Source: Dermatemys mawii | Lineage: Eukaryota; Chordata; Testudines; Dermatemydidae | NCBI GenBank assembly: GCA_007922305.1 | Contig: ML677334.1 | Span: 16,084,764 to 16,148,763, forward strand | DNA length: 64,000 nt | Reading direction: 5' to 3' | Shown here: piece by piece, positions 1 through 10,770 of the stretch | Layout: each line of letters begins with the position of its first letter | Position numbering within the stretch: position 1 is the first letter of the stretch | Translations under genes and position numbers: made by a program | Notes under the pieces: generated by a model | Told to the model about the DNA's origin: nothing | Databases searched by the model: none | What the model saw: only the letters and a program-made list of their open reading frames with translations

Positions 1-351
1 ACATAAAGGAAAATGAGTGTGTACTGTCAAAAGCAATGAGGAATGGAAAATAAAGTATGTTTTCTTAGGCTGGCAAGTGCTTGTCAGGTGATCAGTTGTA
101 TGAGTGAAGTCAGTTTGCAAAAAGGAGCAACTAACACTTGCCTTTGCTCTTAAGTAGTTTTTTTAATTTTAATTTCCACAAAAAATGCAATATTCCAAAC
201 CCTCTATATGTGCTCTGCACTGCAATTTCTCTTCTGGAGATCTTGTTTTCAGTGATCTCTTGTCATTGCCATGTGTGTGCAGAATAATTTCATATCCCCC
301 ATATGTATCACCAATGGAGACTAGAGCTAGAGACACTATGAAAACTGAACA
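1..351. other. Unassigned AT-rich sequence
   Basis: I see no recognisable gene, repeat or RNA here. The stretch ends where the antisense Penelope-like tail begins. Confidence 0.5.
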
Positions 352-740
352 AGTGACAAAGAGTCCTGTGACACCTTAAAGACTAACTAAAGTATTAGAG
401 CATAAGCTTTCATGGACTAATACCCACTTCGTCGGATGCTTGCAGTGGAAGTATCCAGGGGCAGGTATAAATAGGTAGGCAAGAACCAGGTTAGAGATAA
501 CAGGGTTAGTCCAATGAGGCTGACCCAGCTTGTTATCTCTAATCAGGGAGGGTGAGATATTCCCCTAGGAGCTGAACTGGAGGTGTGAACAGGGAGAGAA
601 GAGAAACTGCTCTTGTAGTTAGCTAGCCATTCATAATCCCTATTCAGTCCTGAGTTGATTGTATCAAATTTGCAAATGAATTGCAGCTCTGCAGTTGCTC
701 TCTTAAGACCAGACTGCAAATAGAAACTGCAGAACTGCAA
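352..740 (-). mobile_element. Penelope-like element, 5'-truncated 3' end
   Basis: On the minus strand this matches the 3' end of the better preserved PLE at 9636-10814. Shared parts are the last ~60 codons of the endonuclease frame (with LANYKSSFSSLP and the end HPP-stop), the untranslated tail, the hammerhead-like box and the final GGACTCTTTGTCACTT. Only the terminal ~390 bp are present, as expected for a retrotransposon copy truncated at its 5' end. The two copies differ by scattered substitutions, so they are separate insertions. No clear target duplication was found. Confidence 0.85.
398..436 (-). ncRNA. Hammerhead-ribozyme-like motif in PLE tail
   Basis: Read on the minus strand, a box-I-like CCGACGA (429-435) is followed by a 5 bp stem II (GTGGG paired with TCCAT, two wobble pairs), then GAAA (408-411), then GC-TTAT-GC as a two-pair stem III and TC at the expected cleavage position. 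Hammerhead motifs are an established feature of Penelope-like elements. The canonical U in CUGANGA is C here and no stem I is evident in cis, so activity is doubtful. Confidence 0.55.
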
Positions 741-1685
741 TAATGCAATATGATGAGATAATGAGCTGGCCCTGCATTTCGGACTTCACTCAGAAATTTC
801 CTAGGAATGGTGCACGCTTGTTACCAAAAAGGAAAAACTGTTCCATATAAATTATGCAAAATGTTAAATAATAAACAAGTTCTGTGAACACATCAGAAGT
901 ACTGAAATCCTAATTTGCATATGGCTAAAATGTATTTGATACAGAGTGGAAAATATACATTTTTTTTTCTATGTAGCTGACATCTGCATAGTCATCTGAG
1001 AGAGGCTGGATTCTTGGAAGGTAAAGGAGAAGAGCTGGAAAGCGTCACAAATTTTAGCTCACTGCTGAAATGAGTCATCTGGAGTCAGATGTAGTAGATG
1101 AGTTTATTTAAGATGCTTCTTAGCTGCAATAGACTTTAGTAGATGATTTAAGATGGAACATCCTGATTGAGACGAGCTGTAAGCGCTGGCCATAACTACA
1201 CAATCTTTCCAAAAGACTGTTGTTGGTTCAGGGAATAGCTCATTTTTTACTTCATATATCCATTATTGGGCTCCAACTGTGCAAACTGTATGCACATTCT
1301 GTGATATGCAACACCAGTTAGAATACAGTTCTTTGACTGGGAGTGAAACTTTGACCCTTAGGTCTTAGAAGGGAAGAGAAGAGGAAGTAGTTCTATGAAA
1401 TCTAAGTGGAATCTGATTGCTTAGAAGATCAGTTCATAGAATTCAAAAGAAGAAAACAAAATCACTTATTAGCTAAATAAGATCTGTATTTTTCTTTCAT
1501 ATAACTGATTGATAACAAATATTGCTATAGCAATGGTATACACCTTATTTTTAAAAAATCACACCAATTTTGGAAATGCTAAACACTGTATTAGAAAACT
1601 GGGGAGACTGAAAACAGTGTGTTGCTCTCTGTACCCATTTTATTTAAGACTGAGATCATCATTCACTGCAAACGAAGAGTTCAAT
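741..1685. other. Unassigned intergenic sequence
   Basis: AT-rich sequence with no open frame, repeat or RNA structure that I can name. Confidence 0.5.
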
Positions 1686-1687
1686 CC

Positions 1688-1752
1688 TGCTCCCATGAAA
1701 TTTGAGAGCAAAATTCCCATTTACTTGAATGGGAGCAAGATTTCTCTGGGAC
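1688..1752. repeat. Short palindromic repeat, CCTGG/CCATTGA family (degenerate)
   Basis: The two halves are imperfect reverse complements centred on AAATTCCCAT, with TGCTCCCAT opposite ATGGGAGCA. It resembles the better palindromes at 14016, 42620 and 62222, which look like small fold-back transposon remnants common in sauropsids. Confidence 0.45.
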
Positions 1753-3013
1753 TCATCTAATTGCCTGCAAACCGATAGTTGAACCTCTTCACTGCTTCTC
1801 AACATTATCTATCTTGGTAGTACTTTATCACATATAAAAATCTCTCTAATTGGTTGAATTTGTGTGATAGTGATTGCACAGAAAAAAAACAATATTTAAT
1901 ATATATTACAATACGGTAAGATATCCCTTGGACTGACAAAAGCAATAAGCAGGTAGTCTTTATAAAAAAGAAAAGAGAGATTTCTAATGAAACTGGATGA
2001 TCTATCTCATAACAGTCACATAAACTCTCCTTAACATTAAACCCACAAAAAAATTATATATGAATACTAAAGAGGATTCCTTTACAGGCTGGACAAGATG
2101 TGTCATGTTAATTTCATTCCACTGTCACATTTTATGATAGCAGTTGAGGGGAAAAGTTCATATACCAGGTAGAATAAATGAATACTTCATGGCAGGAAAG
2201 CTAATGAAATTTTTGATTCCAGGCTTTGCACAGTATCTTGGTTTATTTCTGATTTATGGTTCCTTTTCCTTCAGGGGTAAGAAAGAGATAGATAATACAG
2301 GAAGCATTACTGTAATTTTGTACTGAGGGCTCATCATGAATGGCAGATGTAATTGTGACAGAGACCTATCATTGCTAAAATGTTTTGATTTCTGTATATT
2401 AGTAGCAGAGATATGAGCATGTATTATTATTTCCACTCCAGTTACTATAGGTGTACCATATTTTTTAACACATTTCTCACACCCTAGTTCTTTAGGGAAA
2501 ACATATATTATGGTTCATCAAACTGTGTAGGAACTAGTGCAAGTAAATTCTTGGTTTCTTGTTAAAGAATATAGAATATGACATGTTACTTGAAATATTT
2601 CCCCCTCACACATCCCAATTCCCCAAAGAAGCACATTTATTAAAAAAACCACCTTGTAGAAGATCTATTCACACCAGCAGCTCTGTGGCATCCACTCAGT
2701 TCCCTGGCCCTTGAGGAAAATATCTCTGAATGTTTGAAGTAATAGCTTCAAAACCCAATTTTTCAACATTTCATCTTTGATAGCCTCAACACTTTCAAAC
2801 TCCCAACTCTCTAACACTTGAAAATCACTTTCATATCACCTCCTATTTGTTTCCCTCCACTCATCTATCTGAAGATTGTTACACAAAACACCCTGGGCCC
2901 TATTTTCCTCCTATGCAAATTGTGCACAGTGTATTTCTACTGTCAGTTGAGTTCCTTCTATTACATCAGTGTGTATGACAGCAGGAAGAGACCAATAATC
3001 TCCTACATTTTTT
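1753..3013. other. Unassigned intergenic sequence
   Basis: No recognisable feature. Short open frames here have no family signature and overlap on both strands, as random AT-rich sequence would. Confidence 0.5.
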
Positions 3014-3345
3014 GTTTGTTTAAAGTCTAGTATAAGTGAGCACAGTCCTCCATGCTCACTGTAACAGGTTGTCAGTCTGAAGTTAACGAATGGAAGGAAT
3101 ATGAGAAATCTTTAGCCTTGGCGGGTTGTGAAAATGACAGGGCTGGTTCTACTATGGAGACGATGTCAAAGCCATTCTCTCGGACACCTGCTGAGAAACA
3201 TATGGCCATGATGGCTTTTAATATGGTAGCAGGACCTGGTGGCATTTAAAAATACCGTAGATGACTGAAAACTACACTTTAAAGTACACAGAAAGCCAAT
3301 ATACATCAGTGGGTAAATAAAGATTGTGTTATGTCTGATTTAAAA
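3014..3345. repeat. Unclassified dispersed repeat, copy 1
   Basis: Alignable by eye with 7510-7935 in the same orientation. Shared blocks include TTTAAAG, TCTAGTA-AAGTGAGC, GTAACAGGTTGTCAG against GTAGCAGATTGTCAG, GCCT-TGGCGGGTTGTG against GCCCTGCAGGGTTGTG, CCTGCTGA, GGTGGCATTTAAAAAT against GGTGGTGTTTGAAAAT, and ATAC-CAGTG near the end. Copy 1 lacks an internal block of roughly 100 bp. No TIR, LTR or coding signature is seen. It may be an old SINE, a DNA-transposon remnant, or a local duplication. Confidence 0.6.
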
Positions 3346-5379
3346 CAGAAAAAGTAGAGAATATTTGGCTCACCCCAAAGAGCCAACTTGGTTTAATAAT
3401 GCTGCCTTGGGGCTACTGGTAAATGGTAACGGAGGAAAATATCCACAGTGTAATGTAATATTGCAGGGGTCAGTTCCTCTCCTGACGATGCTGGCTTTTC
3501 ATCAAATAGAATCCATCTAGCAGCTCTGACATCTTAGAAGCAGTAACATAAAATGCTGGGGAACAAGTGGGGATTTAACAATCACCTGTGCATTTTCCTG
3601 CTTTTAGGCTTTCCTTTGGATCTTCTGCATGACATAAATGTAGCCTTTAAAAATGGATTTATTCATCTACAAATGCTTGCCATTCTCACTCTTTGCCGCT
3701 TTAGACTACTTTTAACTTATCACTCAACACTTATTTTTCATAAAAGTTGGTTGACATGAATTCAACACTCTGATTTTATCCATTTAATCATTGTTGATCT
3801 GTCTGTGTTACATCCTCCTTTTTGACTATCTCCTCTGGTTCTCTCCTCCAAATAACATGAAATTTGTACTTCCTGTCCTTTTCAATGCTGTACAGAATGC
3901 TGTATCCGTCAGCTTATCCAGCTTCTTTTCTCACCACCAGTCGCACCACCATGCTCTGCCATGATGCCAGCCTCATCCCATCTCCATGCCTTCTAATATG
4001 TTTCTTCCTACACATGGAAAGTTCTTCCTACTCTGGTCAAGTTAACACCTTCTCCTCAAGATACTTATGTGACAGTTTTCCAGGTACCCAGGACTGTGAG
4101 TCACCTTGTAATTCCCTGCGTCCAGTGAAAGGGAGTCTTGTTTGTGACAGCTGGGTGTTAGCTCCCTAATACCATCAGTTTTTCAGCCAGTCAAGTTCTC
4201 CCTTTTAGGCTATCCCAGCCTTGTTTTTGCATTGCAGGCTAACAGGAGGGTCACTGAGTCCCTCTGAAGTGTTCCTCTGTGGTATCTAGTCCCTGAGACT
4301 GGCTGCTATCTGAAACCCCAGAGCCTACGTCCCCAAAGGCTTTTTGCTTTTGTTTTATATTGTTTCCACCTCTCTTGTTTCTAAAACAAACAAACTTTTG
4401 TTTCATTATAAGTGCTTTGTGTTACACAGGAGAGGAGCTTTAAAACAATATCATAAAACATGAACTAAGGCCTATACTTACTAATAGTTACTTTTCCGAT
4501 GTAAAAAATTAAGTTCTCCACCTCCACTGCCTACCGCATCATTCAATCTATTGCAGAGCTCACAGGTTTTACAGGAACCCAGATCCAATTTTTCATGAAA
4601 ACAACCCCACTCTGTCAGATGTCTCCTCAATTAATGGATGCAGAGTGCCACTCTATCTTGTACTGAAACAGTCTTTTGTCTTTATTCATAGGCAAGGTGA
4701 TCCTCTATCTGTTGTAATGTTCCTTTTTTTTTTAACCTGCAAGTGCTTTTGATTTTTTGCAGTTGTCTTTGCTGTTTTCTATTGTCCGTGCTGTGACAAG
4801 GCAATGGTCAATAATAGAGCTTTCCATTCCATCACCAGTTAGCGAGGGAGGTGTGACAACTCCTTCCTGCATAAATAGGCTATCACTGAGTAATATTATT
4901 CCCTGGTGAATCCTTTTAGCCTTAAGGCCACACAGGCATAAATTTCAATATGTTTACATTATTGCATAAATATTACACATACATGCACCATGCCATGTTT
5001 ACAAACATTGATAAACTGCAGTCTTTTAATAGATACCTTTCATTTTCCCTTTATGGAAAAATACCTTGAAAGCAATGTATTTGATGTAGTAAGTTCATCA
5101 GGCTTGCAACGAGTTTGTTTGTAAACATCAGGGGATCCTCTGCCAAGGTCTTGTATCTCACAGTTTGAACAGAGTTCCTTCCAGCCAACACATGGAAAGG
5201 ATAGAAATCAAATCAAATCACACTACTATATGAAAAGAACTTGATGGGACTCACAGACTTCAATTGATTTTTGTCTCCCTCCAGTGCAAGAACAACTGAA
5301 AATGCTAATTATTGCTCAAGATTTCAGTCTTACAACGTTTTGAACAGAAGTAGCAGTAGACCATTTTCTAGCTTAGGGG
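3346..5379. other. Unassigned intergenic sequence
   Basis: Nothing is securely identified. The part around 4050-4330 is richer in GC and could be an old LTR or other repeat remnant, but I found no boundaries. A poly-T run lies near 4729. Confidence 0.4.
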
Positions 5380-6215
5380 TGGTCTGACATGGTGAACTCC
5401 CTCCACACTGGATGGAGAAGGGTTAACTCCTCACTGTGGGCAGAGGAAACCATTCCCCCATGTCCCTACTGGGCATGTTCCAAGCATAGCACCAGTATAA
5501 GAGGGAGCATCCAAGGACAGTCTGGGCTGACTGCCGAAGAAGAAAGAAACTGCTTGCTGGCTCCTGCCCAGATCATGGAAGCCAGACACCAAGATCCAAG
5601 CAAACACCCAGCTTACCTGCAGACATCCCAGAGAGTTGCACTAGCCAAGGAATCCGAAAATCCCAAAGACGCACAGACTGCCACCTCAAGTATCACGGTA
5701 GGAAGTAGCCCAGGGAAACTAGTCAATGTCCTGATGATAGGCATGTTGTGGATGGATCCCTGCTTAGCCCAGTGGCAGACACACTTGCAACTGGAAGAGC
5801 CCTAGGCTGGGCCCCAGTGGACTGGATTCCCCTATACTATCTACTGCCCACCCCAAGTAGCAGTCCATACACCCCAACTGGCTAGTAGGCCATACAGCCC
5901 TGCCCTAGAGGGCAACTTTATTGACTCTAGCTGCTAGGCCTTACTACCCAGCGAAGCTGGGGTAACTCTGACTCTGGCTGCCAGGGCTTATTGCACGATG
6001 AACCTGGGGCATCTCTATGAATTCTAGTTTCTAGGCCCCGCTGCCCTGCAGAGAAGAGCTACCCTATTCACACAGATCATGAGACCCTACCGCCCTGTGG
6101 ATCAGGGCAATTACACAGACTCTGGCCATTGGACCTTCCGGCCCGATGGATCAGGGCAGCTGTATTGACTTTAGCTCTTAGGTATCACTGCCTAGACACA
6201 GAGGGCGGCTTGAAG
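5380..6215 (+). mobile_element. LTR-retroelement-like block with internal minisatellite
   Basis: A GC-richer block with sharp compositional contrast to its flanks. It holds a TATA-like CCAGTATAAGAGGG (about 5490), then a stretch open for 138 codons (5389-5805) with no protein-family signature, then a ~49 bp tandem repeat. This layout suits an LTR plus leader of an endogenous retroelement, but no TG...CA ends, primer site or gag/pol were found. The assignment is an inference from composition and TATA position; an unclassified repeat is the alternative. Confidence 0.45.
5880..6207 (+). repeat. ~49 bp minisatellite, about six degenerate units
   Basis: Each unit follows the pattern GACTCTGGCTGCTAGGCC, TACTGCCC, then GATCAGGGCA or a variant, then a T-rich spacer. 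Units can be read from about 5912, 5965, 6013, 6061, 6110 and 6160. Divergence between units is substantial, so the array is not a recent expansion. Confidence 0.65.
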
Positions 6216-6349
6216 GACAGGGGTGAGCTCACCTCACTCTGCACTGGTCAAAGTCTCCACACCATGTTACAGATTATTTTGTTTTGAGAATAGAATTCCT
6301 GTATGTTCCAGACGTGTACAAAGAGACAAATTCCACATCCATCTTGCAC

Positions 6350-6856
6350 TGGGTGACCACATGTCCCGTTTTGGCCAGAACCATCTCATTTTTAAGCCCT
6401 GTCCCAGGCATCCCAACTTTTTTGGCAAAACTGAACATCTGGCAAATCTGATCATCAGCTGGCAAAAGCAAACTGGACAAATGCCCAGTTTTGGAGGGGA
6501 AAAAAAAACGTTTTGCCTACTGGTGCATAGAGGAGTGGGCGACTGACAACACCAGCTCTGCACAGAAGAGAGAGTTCAGGAGAGTATCTTGGGCCGGATC
6601 GCCCTGCGAGGGAGGGTGGCAGGGGGACTCTGGCCACTCTGTATGTGAGCGGGGAGAGAGGAGCCTCAGGCTGGCCCCACACAGGCAGACGGTTGGGGGG
6701 CTCAGGCCACCCTGTGCATGGGGAAGAGAGGGAGACCTCAGGCTGGCCCTACGCAGGCAGGTGGCAATGGGGCTTGGGCCAGCCTTGCATGGGACGGGAC
6801 CTTGGGCTGGCCTGTGCGGTGTCCCATTTTCACTTTGGAAAAATATGGTCACCCTA
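6350..6856. mobile_element. TIR DNA element (TAGGGTGACCA type) with 9 bp TSD
   Basis: The left end TGGGTGACCACAT mirrors the right end ATATGGTCACCCTA. The element is flanked by a perfect 9 bp direct repeat ATCTTGCAC (6341-6349 and 6857-6865), which marks an insertion. There is no transposase, so it is nonautonomous. The interior is GC-rich and includes about 2.5 copies of a ~77 bp repeat (6610-6810) around GGAG-CCTCAGGCTGGCCC. Open frames of 100-130 codons run through this GC-rich core on both strands and are composition artefacts. The 124 bp element at 62537 has related ends. Confidence 0.85.
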
Positions 6857-6865
6857 ATCTTGCAC

Positions 6866-7509
6866 CATATTGGCCTGGTTATTTGAGGCTTCCAAGAGAA
6901 GTTAAAACCTCCTGACATACAAACTCCAATGCCTCAGAGCATAAACTATCTACTAATAGGATTATGAAGAATTGTCCACCATCAGTGGCGAGTGTCTAAC
7001 TATGATGGGATTTCTTGCACTTCTGTCCCTAATCACCAGTGAGTGAGAACATAGATATTGCCTATCGCATCAAACTGGTTCTCTGTCTATCCTCTATCTT
7101 TTCTATGGCAATGTTCAGCAGTGGATACTCTAGAAGAGTTCCTCCCTCTTGATCAGATCTCTTTTTCTTAAATCAATAATTCCCAAATTAATCATTTAAA
7201 ATAACACAATGCTTAGAGCCAAGGGTGATGTAAATTTTGCACATAAATATAAGTGAAATTTGGTAATATTTGGTACTCCAATAAAATGCTAATTTCCTTG
7301 TTAGAGCAACTTTGTACTGCAGTCAAATTTAATAGTATATTCATATATTTGGGACCTAAATAATCTGTGCCATTTAACTTTTGTAGATCTGGCTTTGTTT
7401 CTCAGAAATAAATGCCTTAAAAATTACATTTGGTCTACTATACATGGACAAAAATGCTAGTCTATTAGAAAAGCATGGTGCAAAAACACGACATATCCAT
7501 GGTTGATTG
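6866..7509. other. Unassigned intergenic sequence
   Basis: AT-rich, with no recognisable gene or repeat. Confidence 0.5.
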
Positions 7510-7935
7510 TTACTGTTCGTTTAAAGAGCAAAGTGACACGTCTAGTACAAGTGAGCCTGTTCCCCCTGCTCATTGTAGCAGATTGTCAGACTGAGATGTA
7601 CACATGTAAGAAAGGTGTTTAGCCCTGCAGGGTTGTGTAAATGGCAGGTGCTGGTAATATAGTGAAAGTGGAGGGAGGGCAAACCCATTTACTTCTCAGA
7701 AATGTTTTATTTGTAAGGAAATCTTGACATACAAGTAAACTGCCTCTGAAGTCTAACTGTCAAAGCCTCTCTCGCTGATGCCTGCTGAATAACCAGCAGC
7801 AGTGTTGCTTTTAATGAAAGTGTACAGCAGCGGAGGCTGGTGGTGTTTGAAAATAAGTAGGTGAAACTGACATGTAAAAGTGCACTCTAAAGACAATACA
7901 CAGCAGTGAGTGATGATGATGATAAATCTAATTCA
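7510..7935. repeat. Unclassified dispersed repeat, copy 2
   Basis: Direct-orientation partner of 3014-3345, with about 100 bp of extra internal sequence (roughly 7680-7760). It ends in a short ATG trinucleotide run (GATGATGATGAT). Either this is the fuller family member or the extra block is a later insertion. Confidence 0.6.
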
Positions 7936-9635
7936 GAATAGGGTAGGTGGAGACGGTTGTTCTGGCAAAGAAAGCAGCCCTAATTTCTGTTCCAAATATA
8001 AACAATCTTCCACTTATATGTATGGCCTACCTGTAGCCTAAATGATACACCATTTAAAATTATTAATTCAGGAACTATTGATTTAAGAAAAACAGAGGCC
8101 TGGAAAAGAGAGAGACATTTCTATGAATTATCTGGGAGTTACTAGTATCCTACTGGTTGGTACATGATGGTGGAAAGCCTGTTGAGCATTTTGTTTTACT
8201 GTTTGCTGGCTCACAGTTAGTGGAGAGGTTCTTGAGAAAAAACTGATAAATATAAAAGAAGAAGGTTGGTACCATTTGGCTCTGGCTGTCCCACCAAATT
8301 ATTCTCACTGGGATAATTGACTAACATGTCTTCTACTTGTGTGAATTCATGTAGTTCTGCAGAGTGGAAGCATTAGAAACAGAAGTACATTATTGTTCTT
8401 CAACATCTTATTAAGTTGTTTAGGTAAGGATTAAGGTAAAATCCTTAAAAATCAAGCTAAAACTTTACACTGTGGAAATAAGTATTTAACTTTTTTTTAA
8501 TTTTGCCTCTTTTGAACATTTGAACATGTATGGATGAAACTGAAGTCCGTGGACTTCACTAATTTACAGCTGCTGAGGATCCAGACCACACATTTTCATA
8601 AAAGAAAAGAATGAATGAAAAGATTCTAATAAGGCGTATAAAAATAATATTATATTTCACTACAATGATCCAAAACATCGGAGCTTAAATTGTTGTTTCT
8701 GTAGTGTTTTAGATCATTATGACTGAATATGGTGTGTTTTGTTACTAAGTTAGTATAAACTTTTACCCACCAGTAGTTCAATATCTTTTTCTAGGGTTTA
8801 TTTTCTAGTGCTTTCTCCAATCTTGTTGTAATGACTAATGTGGAGAAGTAAAGCTGACAGGAAAGATTCATTAAAAAAAAAAAGTGAGTAAATAGAATGA
8901 AAATTTAGTGAACAATATTTCTCTCACTTTAAAATTGTCAGAATCAAAAACCTTCAGTGTGCTGTTACCACCAGAACCAGGCTGACTTATTCCCAGCTTC
9001 CCTTTCCTGTGAGCAATTCTTGGAGGTGTAGTGATTTTATTTATGTATTTATTTATTTAATATATTGGGGTGGGGGGAATCAATATAAAGCTTGATTCTG
9101 TTGCACTGATGTTCCATGTGTGTACATAAGTAGTTTGATAAGCTGATAATGGTCAATTTGCAAGTTTCTGAGAACCAGACCAAGTGTAGCACCAAGAATA
9201 AAGCAAAACAGGTGTCAGAGAAATATGAACCCAAGTGATTATGCTCAACTGATTTATCTAAATTTGATGAATCTTTCATTGTAGAAAGTTTTTGCTCTCT
9301 CGTAGCCCCTAATATGAGAATAAAAGAAATGAAAATGGAATCAGCACAGAAAAGCATCCTTAAAGAGTTCTCTGAGGAATTTGGAATTTCATTTTAACCT
9401 AGTGAATGAACTCAGATTTCCAGAAAGATTTACCACTTCATGTTAATAGTCATGATGCTTCATCCTCAGGTTCAGAACTCAAGCCAATACTTTAACAGCC
9501 AGATGGTGGCTTAAATATCAAAGCCAATACTAGAGCAGAGAAGAGTTGGGTTACAGCTGAAACTTCAAGGATAAGTTAACATTGGCTCAGCCAGAAGTTA
9601 TTAAGAGAGAGAAGCACAGGTTGCAGCAGCAATTA
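7936..9635. other. Unassigned intergenic sequence
   Basis: AT-rich sequence without identifiable coding or repeat content. It ends abruptly at the inverted PLE segment; 9590-9635 is target sequence rather than element. Confidence 0.5.
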
Positions 9636-10080
9636 CATCGAGGTTTATTGCATGGATTGGTTCCTGAGTTAGAGTTATTATGGCGCGGTGTGCTGTTGCT
9701 GGTGAGAATATGCTTGAGGTTGGCAGGTTGTCTGTAGGCCAGGACTGGCCTGCCTCCCAAGGCCTGTGAAAGAGAGGGATTGTTGTCCAGGATGGGTTGT
9801 AGATCACTGATGATGCACTGGAGAGGCTTTAACTGAGGACTGTAGGTGATGGCCAGTCGTGTTCTGTTGTTTTCTTTCTTGGGCTTGTCTTGCAGCAGCA
9901 GGCTTCTGGGTACACATCTGGCTCTGTTGATCTGTGTCCTTATTTCCTTGTGCGGGTATTGTAGTTTTGAGAAAGCTTGGTGGAGATCTTGTAGGTGTTG
10001 GTCTCTGTCTGAGGCGTTGGAGCAAATACGATTGTACCTCAGTGCTTGGCTGTAGACAATGGATCGTGTGGTGTGCCCGG
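9636..10080 (-). pseudogene. PLE polyprotein fragment: post-RT linker region
   Basis: Open for about 148 codons on the minus strand. It starts with HTTRSIVYSQALRYNRICS, which fits the conserved block just after the RT domain of Penelope-like proteins. A basic linker follows, then GGRPVLAYRQPANLKHIL and the start of the Cys-containing GTNPCNKPRC motif that precedes the endonuclease. There are no stops or frameshifts, so the copy is relatively young. It lacks the RT core (5' truncation) and is cut off from the endonuclease by the inversion. Open reading continues past both boundaries by chance. Confidence 0.85.
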
Positions 10081-10086
10081 GGTGTG

Positions 10087-10625
10087 CCAGCAACAGCACA
10101 CCACGCCATAATAACTCTAACTCAGGAACCAATCCATGCAATAAACCTCGATGCCAACTCTGCCCACACATCTACACCAGCAACACCATCACAGGACCAA
10201 ACCAGATCAGCCACACCATCACTGGTTCATTCACCTGCACATCTACCAATGTAATATACGCCATTATGTGCCAGCAATGTCCCTCTGCTATGTACATCGG
10301 CCAAACTGGACAGTCCCTATGAAAAAGGATAAATGGACACAAATCAAATATCAGGAATGGCAATATTCAAAAACCTGTAGGAGAGCACTTCAACCTCACC
10401 GGACACACCATAGAAGATTTAAAGGTCAGCATTTTGCAGCAAAAAAACTTCAAGTCCAGACTGCAAAGAGAGACTGCAGAGCTGCAATTCATTTGCAAAT
10501 TTGACACAATCAGTTTGGGATTGAATAGAGATTTTGAATGGCTAGCTAACTACAAAAGCAGCTTCTCTTCTCTCCCTATTCACACCTCCAGTTCAACTGC
10601 TAGAGGAACACCTCACCCTCCCTGA
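10087..10625 (+). pseudogene. PLE GIY-YIG endonuclease domain, one in-frame stop
   Basis: The frame opens in the overlap with GTNPCNKPRCQLC, a Cys motif. It reaches the GIY-YIG signature as VIYAIMCQQCPSAMYIGQTG (10247-10306) and runs to HPP-stop at 10625. A single in-frame TGA at 10320-10322 interrupts it, with the same frame continuing for about 100 codons (RINGHK, GEHFNLTGH, ETAELQFICKFDT, LANYKSSF). GIY-YIG nucleases nick DNA, and in PLEs the domain is thought to make the target nick. The stop sits where CGA to TGA decay would be expected, but that is inference. The start codon lies in the lost upstream part. Confidence 0.9.
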
Positions 10626-10732
10626 TTAGAGATAACAAGCTGGTTCAGCCTGATTGGACTAACCTTGTTATCTCTCACCTGGTTCTTGCCTACCTATTTA
10701 TACCTGCCCCTGGATACTTCCACTGCATGCAT

Positions 10733-10770
10733 CCGACGAAGTGGGTATTAGCCCACGAAAGCTTATGCTC
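10733..10770 (+). ncRNA. Hammerhead-ribozyme-like motif in PLE tail
   Basis: Box I-like CCGACGA (10733-10739), perfect 5 bp stem II (GTGGG 10741-10745 with CCCAC 10752-10756), GAAA (10757-10760), two-pair stem III GC-TTAT-GC (10761-10768), then TC with expected cleavage after 10770. This is the minimal stem-III arrangement described for hammerhead motifs of Penelope-like elements. The conserved U of CUGANGA is replaced by C, and flanking bases do not form a stem I in cis, so cleavage by this copy is uncertain. Confidence 0.6.

Noticed and set aside
5389..5805. 138-codon frame as a possible host gene
   Set aside because: It starts with the LTR-like block, runs into a minisatellite, and has no domain, signal or splice context.
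6491..6918. Overlapping frames of about 130 codons on both strands
   Set aside because: They sit in the GC-rich minisatellite of the 6350-6856 TIR element; low-complexity translation with no family match.
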